A stretch of DNA of 64,000 nt from assembly GCA_039105265.1 (NCBI GenBank), contig JAPFFF010000065.1, positions 558,001-622,000 of the forward strand, written 5' to 3'. Position numbers and translations under genes: made by a program. The notes under the pieces are model-generated. The model was not told the DNA's origin and made no database searches. It saw nothing but the letters and a program-made list of their open reading frames with translations. Below are positions 1 through 8,832 of this stretch, piece after piece. Each line of letters starts with the position of its first letter. The first letter of the stretch is position 1. This DNA is from Tritrichomonas musculus. Its lineage: Eukaryota > Parabasalia > Tritrichomonadida > Tritrichomonadidae.

Positions 1-2
1 TA

Positions 3-1919
3 AAAGAATGCTATAGTTTTACCAATTTTTATGAAACTCGTAATCTAAACACAGGGAAGAAGCAATTTAAGGTATATGCGAAACAGCCGCTTCAATTGTA
101 TCCAACGAGTTTCGTAAATAATCCACAATTAATCTATGCTATATTTAATAATGCTCAAACGACATTAGAATATTCACCAACCTTAGAAACAAAGGTGAGA
201 TCAATATACATTGCTCCGATGAGTACAAAGAATAATTTAAATTTAATATTCAAGGTTTCTGACAAATGCGCGCTTCCATATTACAACCAAGAAATTTCTC
301 CACTTATGTTTCCATTCCAGAATTTATATTTGGCGAGGTTTGCAAGTAATAATAATTATTATCAGATTCCTGATTTAGTTGGAGATGATAATGCTAAAAA
401 TCTTGTTAAATCTAACGAAACTGAAGTTTATAACGAAACAAATGAATTATTTACCAACGAAGATGGAACTTTTGTTTATACAAAAGAAATATCCCAAAAT
501 CCTTTATTTATTACAAATAGAGCCCATTCAACTTACACATTTACAACAACTAATCCTAATGTAAGCATTCGTATTATGCCATCACCAAACACCATTGCTG
601 CTCCAATTGAGTTTTATTTCCCGGAAAATACAATAAATTACAAATCTATTTTCATCATGAATTACCGAAGTGTAACAATAAAGGCTGAGGGATCAATGTT
701 TTCAAAGATCAGATTATTAAATGTTTCTCAAGTTCGATTTGTTGATGCAAATGGACATGATATCACCGGAATTCAAACAGACGTTATTGGTAGTGAAAGA
801 ATTGATTTGGCATCAAGTGCTTTATATGATACTTTAGCATTTAGAACAAGTAGCATTGTCAACCTTACCGGATGCAAATGCACCAATGCATTCGTTTACG
901 ATTCAGATCCAGTAATTCACAATTTAGATATTACAAATCTTGAAATAGTAAATGGAAATCCTTCATTTGTTAATTGCAAAGTTCATGGTGAAGTTATAGT
1001 TAAAATTACTGAAGAATGCGAATCTTCTATTCAAATAGATAGTCAAACTGATTTTGTACCAAAGTCGCTAAAAATTATAATACCAAGTACGTCAAGTTCT
1101 AAGAAGCTTATGGAATTTAACTTTAATATAGTTCAATTATTAGTTGGTTTGAATTCAGATCAATTAGATAATGTGCTTTCAGCGACTGAAATCTTGGATC
1201 AATCAGGTAATTCTTTAAATTCATATAAAGTTGTTCCATCTCTAGATAAAAAAGGAGTTTTTATTGCTGAATCAGATTTTAATGAAGAAGATGCACCAAG
1301 CACAGTTAACACTGACTCATTTTTAATTGATTATGTAACAGATTTATCAAGCCAATATGCAATTAATCCTCCTCCACCAAATACATCATTTACTGATTCT
1401 ATTTCTGATCCTTTATGGGAAGATTATCCGCAGTTTGAAGATGATACACAAAATAGCGAAGAGATTTCACCATCTATTGAATATACAAGTATAGAAATAG
1501 TAGATACTGAAACATTCACTCAAAAGATAGAAGAAAGTAGTAATAAAGAAGAAGTAGTTGATAGTCAAACTGAAGAAGAAGTAGTTGATAGTCAAACTGA
1601 AGAAGAAGTAGTTACTAGTCAAACTGGAGAAGAAGATAATAAAAATGATGAAAATAATGGAAATAGTGATGGTGGTAAAAAGAAAGGATTATCTGCAGGA
1701 GGAATTATTGGAATTGTTATTGGAATAGTAATTGTAGTTATTGGTTCATTAGCAGCAGTAATACTAATCCTTCGAAGAAAGAAGAAATATGAACATTCCA
1801 CTGATAATGTTCCAGACAATCTAGAAGATAAAGATGAAAAAAATGCAAATGATGAAAATGCAAATGATGAAAATGCTATTGATAATAATGAACAGATTAA
1901 TAATAGTGACCCTATCTAA
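3..1919 (+). CDS. Partial type I membrane surface protein, 5' end cut by the window
   Basis: The frame is open from base 3, so the true start lies outside the window. The first 450 or so codons give an extracellular region rich in Asn, Ser, Thr and Ile with scattered Cys and no domain I recognise. An acidic stalk follows, with the 8-residue unit EEVVDSQT repeated about three times (DNA 1549-1625). A Gly-Gly-Lys-Lys-Lys junction leads into one strongly hydrophobic helix (about 1698-1775), then an RRKKK stop-transfer cluster and a 45-residue acidic, Asn-rich tail. This layout is typical of trichomonad surface proteins, so plasma-membrane exposure is inferred. The ligand is unknown. It converges on the decayed surface gene that starts 70 bp further on. 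Confidence 0.75.
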   Translation, partial: KECYSFTNFYETRNLNTGKKQFKVYAKQPLQLYPTSFVNNPQLIYAIFNNAQTTLEYSPTLETKVRSIYIAPMSTKNNLNLIFKVSDKCALPYYNQEISPLMFPFQNLYLARFASNNNYYQIPDLVGDDNAKNLVKSNETEVYNETNELFTNEDGTFVYTKEISQNPLFITNRAHSTYTFTTTNPNVSIRIMPSPNTIAAPIEFYFPENTINYKSIFIMNYRSVTIKAEGSMFSKIRLLNVSQVRFVDANGHDITGIQTDVIGSERIDLASSALYDTLAFRTSSIVNLTGCKCTNAFVYDSDPVIHNLDITNLEIVNGNPSFVNCKVHGEVIVKITEECESSIQIDSQTDFVPKSLKIIIPSTSSSKKLMEFNFNIVQLLVGLNSDQLDNVLSATEILDQSGNSLNSYKVVPSLDKKGVFIAESDFNEEDAPSTVNTDSFLIDYVTDLSSQYAINPPPPNTSFTDSISDPLWEDYPQFEDDTQNSEEISPSIEYTSIEIVDTETFTQKIEESSNKEEVVDSQTEEEVVDSQTEEEVVTSQTGEEDNKNDENNGNSDGGKKKGLSAGGIIGIVIGIVIVVIGSLAAVILILRRKKKYEHSTDNVPDNLEDKDEKNANDENANDENAIDNNEQINNSDPI

Positions 1920-1991
1920 ATAAAAATAATTTTAAATGTTTTTTATAGTTTTTTTTCAAAAAAAAAATATTTGGGTAATCGTTTACAACTA

Positions 1992-3404
1992 CTATGTTTT
2001 TAAAAAAACACTGTAAACGATTGGAGAACTTGGAGTGTTGATTATTCCAGTTAATGCAATTGATTTCGCCTGTTTTAATTCAACAAACAAGGCAGATCCA
2101 GAAGCACCATCATCATTAGATATTATTTGATTATCTTTGAATAAATTTGTTCCACTAACTTCCATAAAAACATTTTTATTTGAAATGATTCCTCCTTGAA
2201 TTCCACTTGGTGATTTGCAATTTACTGTGTTATAAATAAATACGTTGTTTTCCAAAGCAAAATCATTCTCTTCAATTCGATAACTACCTGTTCAAAGCCA
2301 ATTTCTGATTATTCCTTGAAAAAGATACCTCCACCAATTGGACTCTTACATTTTTTGAATAGTAATGATGTTACTCTTAGCTCTGTTTGTCCAATGTAAA
2401 AGAACATGAAGAAAGAATGACCACATGACAATCCACCTCCATTTTCAAGTGACCAATTGGTGACTTGGACAAATATGTTCACAAATTGCCACACAATTTC
2501 AATTGACCTATCAAAAACTAATAATTACTGAGGAGCACTCACAATCATTCATGTTAATGAAGTGCCATACAAACATGAAAACTGCTCGTTTGACGGTTGC
2601 TCAGCATCAAGCATGGGTGGAGGTTTATTTTCGATCTTTTATCAGAAGAAAAGGCAGATGACAGCACCATTGTTCTCCATTTGACAAAGTGCAATAGCGG
2701 TTTTGTGTTGAATCAGTGCTGTATATGAAATTATTCCAAAATTGACAGTCTCTGAAAATTGTTTGCTTCATCGTTTGACTTCCTATCAAATATATGTACG
2801 ATAGAATGCCAGTTGCATTATTATCAAAAAAGTGACACGTTGAAAAAGTTATCAAATTTGAGTTACTTTCAGATAAATTGGAAAGACAGCATTTATTATC
2901 GAAAAATTGGCATGAGGCAAAATATAATTCGCCTTTGATATAATTCAATGCAAAAATGGTCGAAGACTCATTGAAATTAGAAAAATTGCAATTTAAAAAT
3001 TGAACTGATGAATTAGTGTCACTTTCAAGAAAAGATTTGCAATGGATGCTCTCTCCTTCAAAATGTAAATCGGTAAATGAAATTGAAGGGTAATTTGATA
3101 GTCTGAATATTGATGTATTTAAATCTAAAGAACAATCAACAAAAGTTAATGAATTAATCGATGGTGAAGAAGATATGGGCAAATCAGAGCAATCAAAGAT
3201 TGGGGTTGATAAAAGTTGGGTTTATTTTAAAAATTTAATTGAACATTTGAGATATCTAATATTGTTCCTTGAAAAACAAGCATTGAAGTTTCAAAATGTG
3301 ATGAACCCAAAATAAAAATAGAATTGGCTATTTTAACTGCATTCCCATCTTCGTGATTTGGAATGAAAGTGATTCCTTTATTTATTGATTGACATCCTGA
3401 AAAT
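1992..3404 (-). pseudogene. Decayed beta-helix surface protein, copy A
   Basis: Read on the minus strand, three blocks (3404-2625, 2494-2309 and 2255-1992) encode short repeats of the type seen in trichomonad right-handed beta-helix surface proteins: F-x-N-C, CxFxxN and GGGI/GGII turns, with Cys pairs such as NCNFSNF and TCHFFDN. The blocks lie in different frames with stops between them, so no full protein is possible. The 3' half has no counterpart in the second copy at 15.3-16.1 kb. The 5' half is nearly identical to that copy but carries its own small indel near 3230, where copy B stays open. A TTTTCAG stands just before the first coding block (around 3402) and could be an old acceptor site. 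Probably a dead host surface gene. Confidence 0.7.
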
Positions 3405-4349
3405 TTGTTAAAAAATGATTAAATCATTTTTTTAATAATCTTATATCTATTCATTAAAAATATTTTAAAAGTTTGGTGTATTAAAATTTAATCATTTAGT
3501 TTAAATAAAATAAATAATCTTCATATGGTGACAAATATTTTGATTCCAAGTAATTTTGACGTTCTTCACAAAACAATTGAATGCATTTTTACACAATAAA
3601 GTTCAAAAATATGTTGAATAGTGAGTTTATGATGCATTCTTCAATTGAAATCATTATTTTTAATGTACACTATTCAACACACCATTTACATATTTGGTAT
3701 TTTGATTTACATATTCAGCAAATCTTGTTTTTTTATTTTCTTCTTTCTCTTCTTTTTGTGTCACTTTATCTTCTCTTTTTGCTTGTTCAACTTTCTTTTC
3801 TTCAATTTTCACTTCCTTCTCGTTTTGCACTTCAATCTTAGGACTTGATTTTTTCTCTACAACTTTTTTTTGCTGAGAATTTTGATTGTCATCTTCATCC
3901 GTTTCTTCTTTTTGATCTTCAAGAATAATTTTAACTACTGAGAGTTGTGTTAGTAAAATTTTTTGATCAATTTCGCTTCCAATTTTCATAACATCTTCTG
4001 GGAAGATGAAACAAGGGATTTTAAGATCATTCATTAAATTAATTACTAATTGGAAATTATTTTTAAAATCTTTTGGATTAAGAGTAGCACAGTTAATTTT
4101 TTCTGGATAAAAAGTACTGATTAATTGAAGCATTGATAATTCATAAGGTTTAAAAGCATAGGTATTTGAATAATTCTCTATTCGATTGACTGCCCAAGAT
4201 AATAATTTACTTTTCATAACTTCTCCATTTTCATTTAAAAATCCATTGATTTTCTTGTCTTGATTAATAAATGAATATCTGATCGAATAATGCTGAATTA
4301 GTTTCCAAATTAATCGTAGAATAATTTCTTCATTACGATTCATAATATC
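2641..4349. repeat. Segmental duplication, copy A
   Basis: This 1.7 kb matches 15357-17334 base for base over long stretches, in the same orientation. It carries the 5' half of a beta-helix surface gene and most of a CH-domain gene. The match starts at ATCAGAAGAA (2641 and 15357) and stops at CATAATATC (4349 and 17334). Copy A lacks about 300 bp of AT-rich DNA present at 16090-16395. Differences in the shared coding parts are few, so the duplication looks recent. Confidence 0.9.
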
Positions 4350-4412
4350 GCCCCAGTGACCTGATATGACTTTCAATTTTGGAAACTTTTTGAAAACGCC
4401 GGCCAAAATCAT
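3660..4412 (-). CDS. Chimeric ORF: amidohydrolase end fused to a truncated CH-domain protein
   Basis: From the ATG at 4412 the first 22 or so residues (MILAGVFKKFPKLKVISGHW) belong to an amidohydrolase-2 protein. From the Asp at the junction near 4349 onward the sequence is the CH protein found whole at 16645-17604, from its residue 91. The fusion is in frame and open, giving 250 residues. It keeps the end of CH1, all of CH2 and the Lys/Glu-rich tail, but loses the first 90 residues, which hold most of CH1. Without CH1, strong actin binding is unlikely. No promoter of its own is evident. It may be a silent junction product or a new gene; only expression data would tell. Confidence 0.6.
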   Translation of the reverse strand: MILAGVFKKFPKLKVISGHWGDIMNRNEEIILRLIWKLIQHYSIRYSFINQDKKINGFLNENGEVMKSKLLSWAVNRIENYSNTYAFKPYELSMLQLISTFYPEKINCATLNPKDFKNNFQLVINLMNDLKIPCFIFPEDVMKIGSEIDQKILLTQLSVVKIILEDQKEETDEDDNQNSQQKKVVEKKSSPKIEVQNEKEVKIEEKKVEQAKREDKVTQKEEKEENKKTRFAEYVNQNTKYVNGVLNSVH

Positions 4413-4930
4413 TCTTATACTTGAATACTCGCTTCGAGGTGCCACCCGAATCCGTAGGTGCTCAATATCATGTTCACTTGATCGTTTGTACCGTTGTAGT
4501 AAGCTTTAATTACGTCTGGTGACGCAAAGCCGGGATGGATATATATCGGAAGATCAAACTCACATAGCGTCTCCCAAACCGGATAATAAAGTTCATCGTC
4601 AAGAAATACGTTGCCAGTTTGTGGTCTTCCGGCGATAAGCGTGCCAACAAACCTAAAATTTTGTATCGAGCGTCGTAGCTCCTCACTGGTATCATTTGGA
4701 TCCGAACATGGAAGAGTCACAAATGAAAAAAAGCGGTTGGGGTGCTTTTTGACTGCTTCGAATAGCAAATCGTTAGCAATGACTGTTAGATTGATGGATT
4801 CGCTCCCTTCGATCCACTGCTATGATTTTAATAGGACAATATGGACAATGTCTATCCCGTTCTTGTCCATGTCTTCGAGTCATTTCTCGCCTGGTTCAAC
4901 AAAATCTGATTGTGGAGTTGTGATATTCTT
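4350..4930 (-). pseudogene. Amidohydrolase-2 family relic (ACMSD/resorcylate decarboxylase type)
   Basis: The minus strand encodes EDMDKNGIDI, then ANDLLFEAVKKHPNRFFSF, GTLIAGRP, YYPVWETL, PIYIHPGF, GWHLEASI and RMILAGVFKKFPKLKVI, in the order found in metal-dependent amidohydrolase-2 enzymes such as aminocarboxymuconate-semialdehyde decarboxylase. The HPG, the HLE and the final SGHWG are recognisable, but stops and a one-base shift near 4420 break the frame. The N-terminal and C-terminal ends are missing: the C-terminal side ends at the duplication junction at 4349. Base composition is clearly richer in G+C than the flanks, which would suit a laterally acquired gene. Dead host gene. Confidence 0.75.
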
Positions 4931-5061
4931 CGATGGATCTTAAAATTGAGGAAAATAAGGAAAATTCGATTGAGTAATTTTGAATGTCGCTTCACCGATG
5001 GCTTTGTTGATCGTGTGCTCTTCAAGCGCACACCAATATTTTTTGAAAATCAATATTTTGA

Positions 5062-6006
5062 AAAGTTCAAGGTGCTTGCATATATGTCAGTGGCAACAAT
5101 TTTGAGTCCTTCAGGTGCTGTGTGTTCAACTGCACATCACGCTACAATGCAATTTTCTGTTCATCGCAGCTTACGGCCCAGTCGTACGATCATAAAAATA
5201 CAAATATTGATATGTTAACGGTCACCAGCTCAAGTTCGCAAACGAACGTTATTCTAGCTCAGAACGGCGATTCGAGTATTTGCAACCTCAACCTAATGAA
5301 ATCGAAAGCTACGGGGATAATTTTAGCAGTCGAATTTAAAGACATTGATCATGGTGAAATTTCTTACTTCACATTTGACCATAACAGTGGAGACACAAGA
5401 GACAACTCTATCGTCTACGTTTTGGACGGCGAAAGTTGCATTGTTCACCACGGAAACTTCATCGACAACAAGTGCATGAACGGCGGTTATTTATTCAATT
5501 TCATCGCACCTGGAACAATCGAAAATTGCATTTTCAAAGACAATGAAAGAGCGGTGCTGATGGCAATAAGATATTACGTGACGTTCGTGGAGTGCGTGTT
5601 CGACGGAGCTGATACAAAAACAGAGTTTATGACCGTTAAAAGTTGTCACTTTTTGACTGAAACAGCTACGTGGAAATTCACAATGATCGATTGCAATATC
5701 CCGTCGTTTGTCGTTTGTACTTTTTCAGGGAAAATAGCAGTTGCAACTTGTGGTGGTTGTGTGGCGGTTGTGATCGGAGCGGTTTGGACGGTTTTGTTGG
5801 TATTTAGAAATAAAAATAAAAATGGTGATAATGAAGATGATTATAAAATGTTATCCCCTCAATCAAGATATTATTACTACACAGTGAGAGATAATATTCA
5901 GAACATGGAGCCAATCGCAATCGGTCACTCTATTGACGTCGCTATGGGTTCTCTTTTCATTTTCGACCAAGAAGGACTCGACGGTCAAAATTCTGTGAAA
6001 TTTTAA
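5062..6006 (+). CDS. 5'-truncated beta-helix surface protein with C-terminal membrane helix
   Basis: The frame opens after a stop at 5059-5061 and reads GACIYVSGNNFESF, then CVFNC, NAIFCSS, HGEISYFTF, CIVHHGNFIDN, IENCIFKDN and VECVFDGAD: the NxxFxxN beta-helix rungs of trichomonad surface proteins. A hydrophobic helix (VVIGAVWTVLLVF, about 5760-5807) and a tail of about 65 residues follow. No signal peptide is present; the first ATG in frame is near 5212. The 5' part of the gene is therefore missing, and the amidohydrolase relic lies where it should be. GC content is higher than in the flanks. Either a broken gene or one with an unseen upstream exon. Confidence 0.6.
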   Translation, partial: KVQGACIYVSGNNFESFRCCVFNCTSRYNAIFCSSQLTAQSYDHKNTNIDMLTVTSSSSQTNVILAQNGDSSICNLNLMKSKATGIILAVEFKDIDHGEISYFTFDHNSGDTRDNSIVYVLDGESCIVHHGNFIDNKCMNGGYLFNFIAPGTIENCIFKDNERAVLMAIRYYVTFVECVFDGADTKTEFMTVKSCHFLTETATWKFTMIDCNIPSFVVCTFSGKIAVATCGGCVAVVIGAVWTVLLVFRNKNKNGDNEDDYKMLSPQSRYYYYTVRDNIQNMEPIAIGHSIDVAMGSLFIFDQEGLDGQNSVKF

Positions 6007-6050
6007 TAAAATTTAAAAAAAAAAAAAAAAAAAAAGAATTGATATATATA

Positions 6051-7581
6051 GTATCGTGAAAAAAAAAAATAGATTTCGACCTTGAAAAATGAGTGTCATA
6101 CCCTCAAGTGACCTTTATTTCGTCAGACAAAATTTTATACTCTCAATTTCTCTCAATTTATTCAAAAAAAAAAAAAATAATGAAAATAAAACTTCAAAAT
6201 TCAGATAAAAGTCCTTGAATATGAGATATTTTTAAAATTCCTTTGGTAGGTTTGTTTATTTCATCTTATCTTTACTTATGGTGCAGTTTATTTCTATTTT
6301 TTAAATTTTCTCTCAATATATAATTTCGAATATCTTTACAAGTTAACATTTTTTCTTAGATTATTTATGTATTTTGAGGTTTTATCGGATTTGAAATTGA
6401 TTGGAATCAGAAAAATTAGTGGTTCCCCATCAAAATATGTTTTAAAAAATCATAAAAATTGAAATATCTTGATAATTAAATAGCGTTAAAGAATTTCCTT
6501 TGGTCAAGTTTTTTATTTTTATGTAATAATAAATATATATCATTTTGAAAAGTGGTGGCAATTTATACGTTATAGCAAATAAGGATTAAAAACAAAGTCA
6601 TTAAATCTTAAAGAATGAAAGAAAAAAATAATGCATCTCATATAATAAATGTTTTTTATTCATAAATCACTGTTTTATTCCAAATTAAAAAGAAATGATA
6701 AGAATTTAATTGAAAAAAAAGTAAACATGGCAACATTATTAAGTCTAAAAAAGCAAATTTATGACAGAAACAAATAATAAAACAAGATTTAAACATTAAA
6801 ATATTAAAAAAAATGGTTTAGTTAAATTGAATATTTCAGAAATATTTAAAAAAATAACATTAAGTGCGAGTTAAAGTTCTTTAATGAGGTTTTTATATTA
6901 ATATTGTTACTGATATATTGAAATTTACGATCTATTTGAAAGATCAGAAAAAAAAAAATGAGTAGAAAAACATGAAAAAACATGAAAATATTGATGAATG
7001 CGCTTTGTGTTTTGTAGAGGATTAATTGGGTTGGATCATTGCTTGCTATAATCAAGGAATATCTAGAAAATTGAAACTCTTTCGAATAGTCGTAGTGATA
7101 TGACCATTCGAGTTTATTTCAAAAATTGTGTAAAACCGCTGAAAAAAACAATAAAAATTTGAAATAAGGTATTCCTTTTTCTAAAATTTGATTTAATATA
7201 AAGATATATTTAGATTTAACGTGAAAAGAAAATTTTATTTTTTTTAAACTTTGAAAATCCATTGAGATTGAATATCTTATTTAATTTTATCAGAATTTAT
7301 TTTGAATATATTTCAGAATGCATTGAAATTTAAGTAACATAAATGGAAGCATACTTTCAAAAAGTCCAGACGAAATAAAGGTCCTCTCAGGGTATTCATT
7401 TTTTTTTTTTTATATTGTTCTCAATTTATAGACTTTTTGAAATAAAAAACGATTAATTTTTCTGATAAAATAACGCGATTAAAAACTCACAATTTTTTTT
7501 CTATAAATTGAATGTCTTTTAAGAAAAAATTGAATATAACATCTAGTTTTCAAGGTCAAAATCTAATTTTTTTCACGATAC
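6051..7581. mobile_element. Non-autonomous element with long terminal inverted repeats
   Basis: The left end GTATCGTG (6051) runs on for 78 bases to GTCAGAC (6128). The right end is its reverse complement in two blocks: 7364-7400, with GACGAAATAAAGGTC and CAGGGTAT, and 7547-7581, with TTTTCAAGGTC and CACGATAC. About 145 bp separates the two right-hand blocks, as if the right arm carries an insertion. The 1.2 kb interior is AT-rich with no credible gene. A transposase-less DNA element is the best reading; no clear target duplication is visible at the ends. It sits between the truncated surface gene and the ankyrin gene. Confidence 0.7.
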
Positions 7582-7758
7582 AATATGAAGCATTTTTCAT
7601 CTCACTTGGCGCATTGAAATTTGTGGGATTTTCGTTATTGTTTAACACAATATTGAAATATTTGAATGTTTTATCTGAAAAAATACGTTATTAAACCGAC
7701 CAAATATGCATTTAATTTTTATTTTTAAGCAAATTCGCCAAAATCTATTATCAAGTGC

Positions 7759-8832
7759 ATGGATTTTAATGAATATTTGGATGGAATGTCAAAAATTCAA
7801 AATTCACTGTTAGAATATGTAGAAAATGATCAAGAAACAGATCAAAATCTAATTCAATTGATTAATGAATATAAAATATCCAACAACAAAAAAGAACTCA
7901 AGCAATTTATTCATATTTTCATGCAAATATTGAATAATCATCATCGTCAACATGATTTTTATGATAAAGTTTTGAAAATTTTAACATTCATTAAAAATGA
8001 CATCAAAAAATATTTTGCAAACGATGAAATTTACAATTTATTTGAATCAAACAACCGAATAATTTTATTTTTAATTAACGAAGCAATTTTAATCTTAAAT
8101 GAGTATATTTGCAAAAAGATAAATCACGAATATTTTGCACCTGAAATTTCGGTTTTTAAACATGAAGAAAAGAATCAACAAAATTTGCCAGAAAATTTTG
8201 ATAAAATGAGAAAAATTGGTGAAAATGATAGTTATATCTGTCAATTAATCCGCGATGATTTGATTGATGATTTTATTTTGCATGTGAATAAAAATAATAT
8301 TCAATTTAAAACCGCCAAAATTGAATCTTCAATTTTCGAAACAAATTTATTATTATCAAAAAGAAATACAAACTTTATTGAATATGCTGCATTTTTTGGA
8401 TCAGTTCAAATATTTAAATATTTATTTTTAAATGGAATGAAATTAGAATCATCGTTATGGATTTATGTAATTCATGGGCGAAATCCAGAATTAATTCATT
8501 TACTTGAAGAAAATAACATAAAACCATCGGATAAATCATTTGAAGAATGCGTTGATGAAGCAATTAAATGTCATCACAATGAAATAGCAAATTATTTACA
8601 AAATAACTATTATAATAATGAAAAAAATAAGAATAAAATATTATCAAAAAGTTTGAAATATTATAATTTTGAATTGATTAATCCAGATATAAACAATGAA
8701 GATTTTTTGTTTGATTTATGCATATATGATTATTTTACTCTTGTTAAATTGATTTTAAAACATACAACAGTTGATATTAATACGAATGTCGTTTTTAATA
8801 TATATTTTTTTTTAAATTCTGTTTTACATTAA
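7759..8832 (+). CDS. Ankyrin/DUF3447-type protein, first coding segment
   Basis: The ATG at 7759 opens MDFNEYLDGMSKIQNSLLE, the usual N-terminus of large trichomonad ankyrin proteins. An alpha-helical region of about 150 residues follows, then the DUF3447 stretch (FIEYAAFFGSVQIFKYLF, SLWIYVIHGRNPELIHLLEE, around residues 205-260), and degenerate ankyrin units ending VKLILKHTTVDINTN near residue 345. The last codons before the stop (VVFNIYFF...) do not look like ankyrin and probably belong to the spacer that follows. The protein would be an intracellular scaffold; partners are unknown. Ankyrin coding resumes about 360 bp downstream, so this is probably the first part of a longer interrupted gene. 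Confidence 0.8.
   Translation: MDFNEYLDGMSKIQNSLLEYVENDQETDQNLIQLINEYKISNNKKELKQFIHIFMQILNNHHRQHDFYDKVLKILTFIKNDIKKYFANDEIYNLFESNNRIILFLINEAILILNEYICKKINHEYFAPEISVFKHEEKNQQNLPENFDKMRKIGENDSYICQLIRDDLIDDFILHVNKNNIQFKTAKIESSIFETNLLLSKRNTNFIEYAAFFGSVQIFKYLFLNGMKLESSLWIYVIHGRNPELIHLLEENNIKPSDKSFEECVDEAIKCHHNEIANYLQNNYYNNEKNKNKILSKSLKYYNFELINPDINNEDFLFDLCIYDYFTLVKLILKHTTVDINTNVVFNIYFFLNSVLH

Noticed and set aside
3581-3848. Phe/Leu-rich plus-strand frames, repeated at 16566-16833
   Set aside because: They are the opposite strand of the Lys/Glu-rich tail of the CH protein in both copies.
7512-7694. 60-codon frame
   Set aside because: It lies across the right arm of the inverted-repeat element and has no protein-like pattern.
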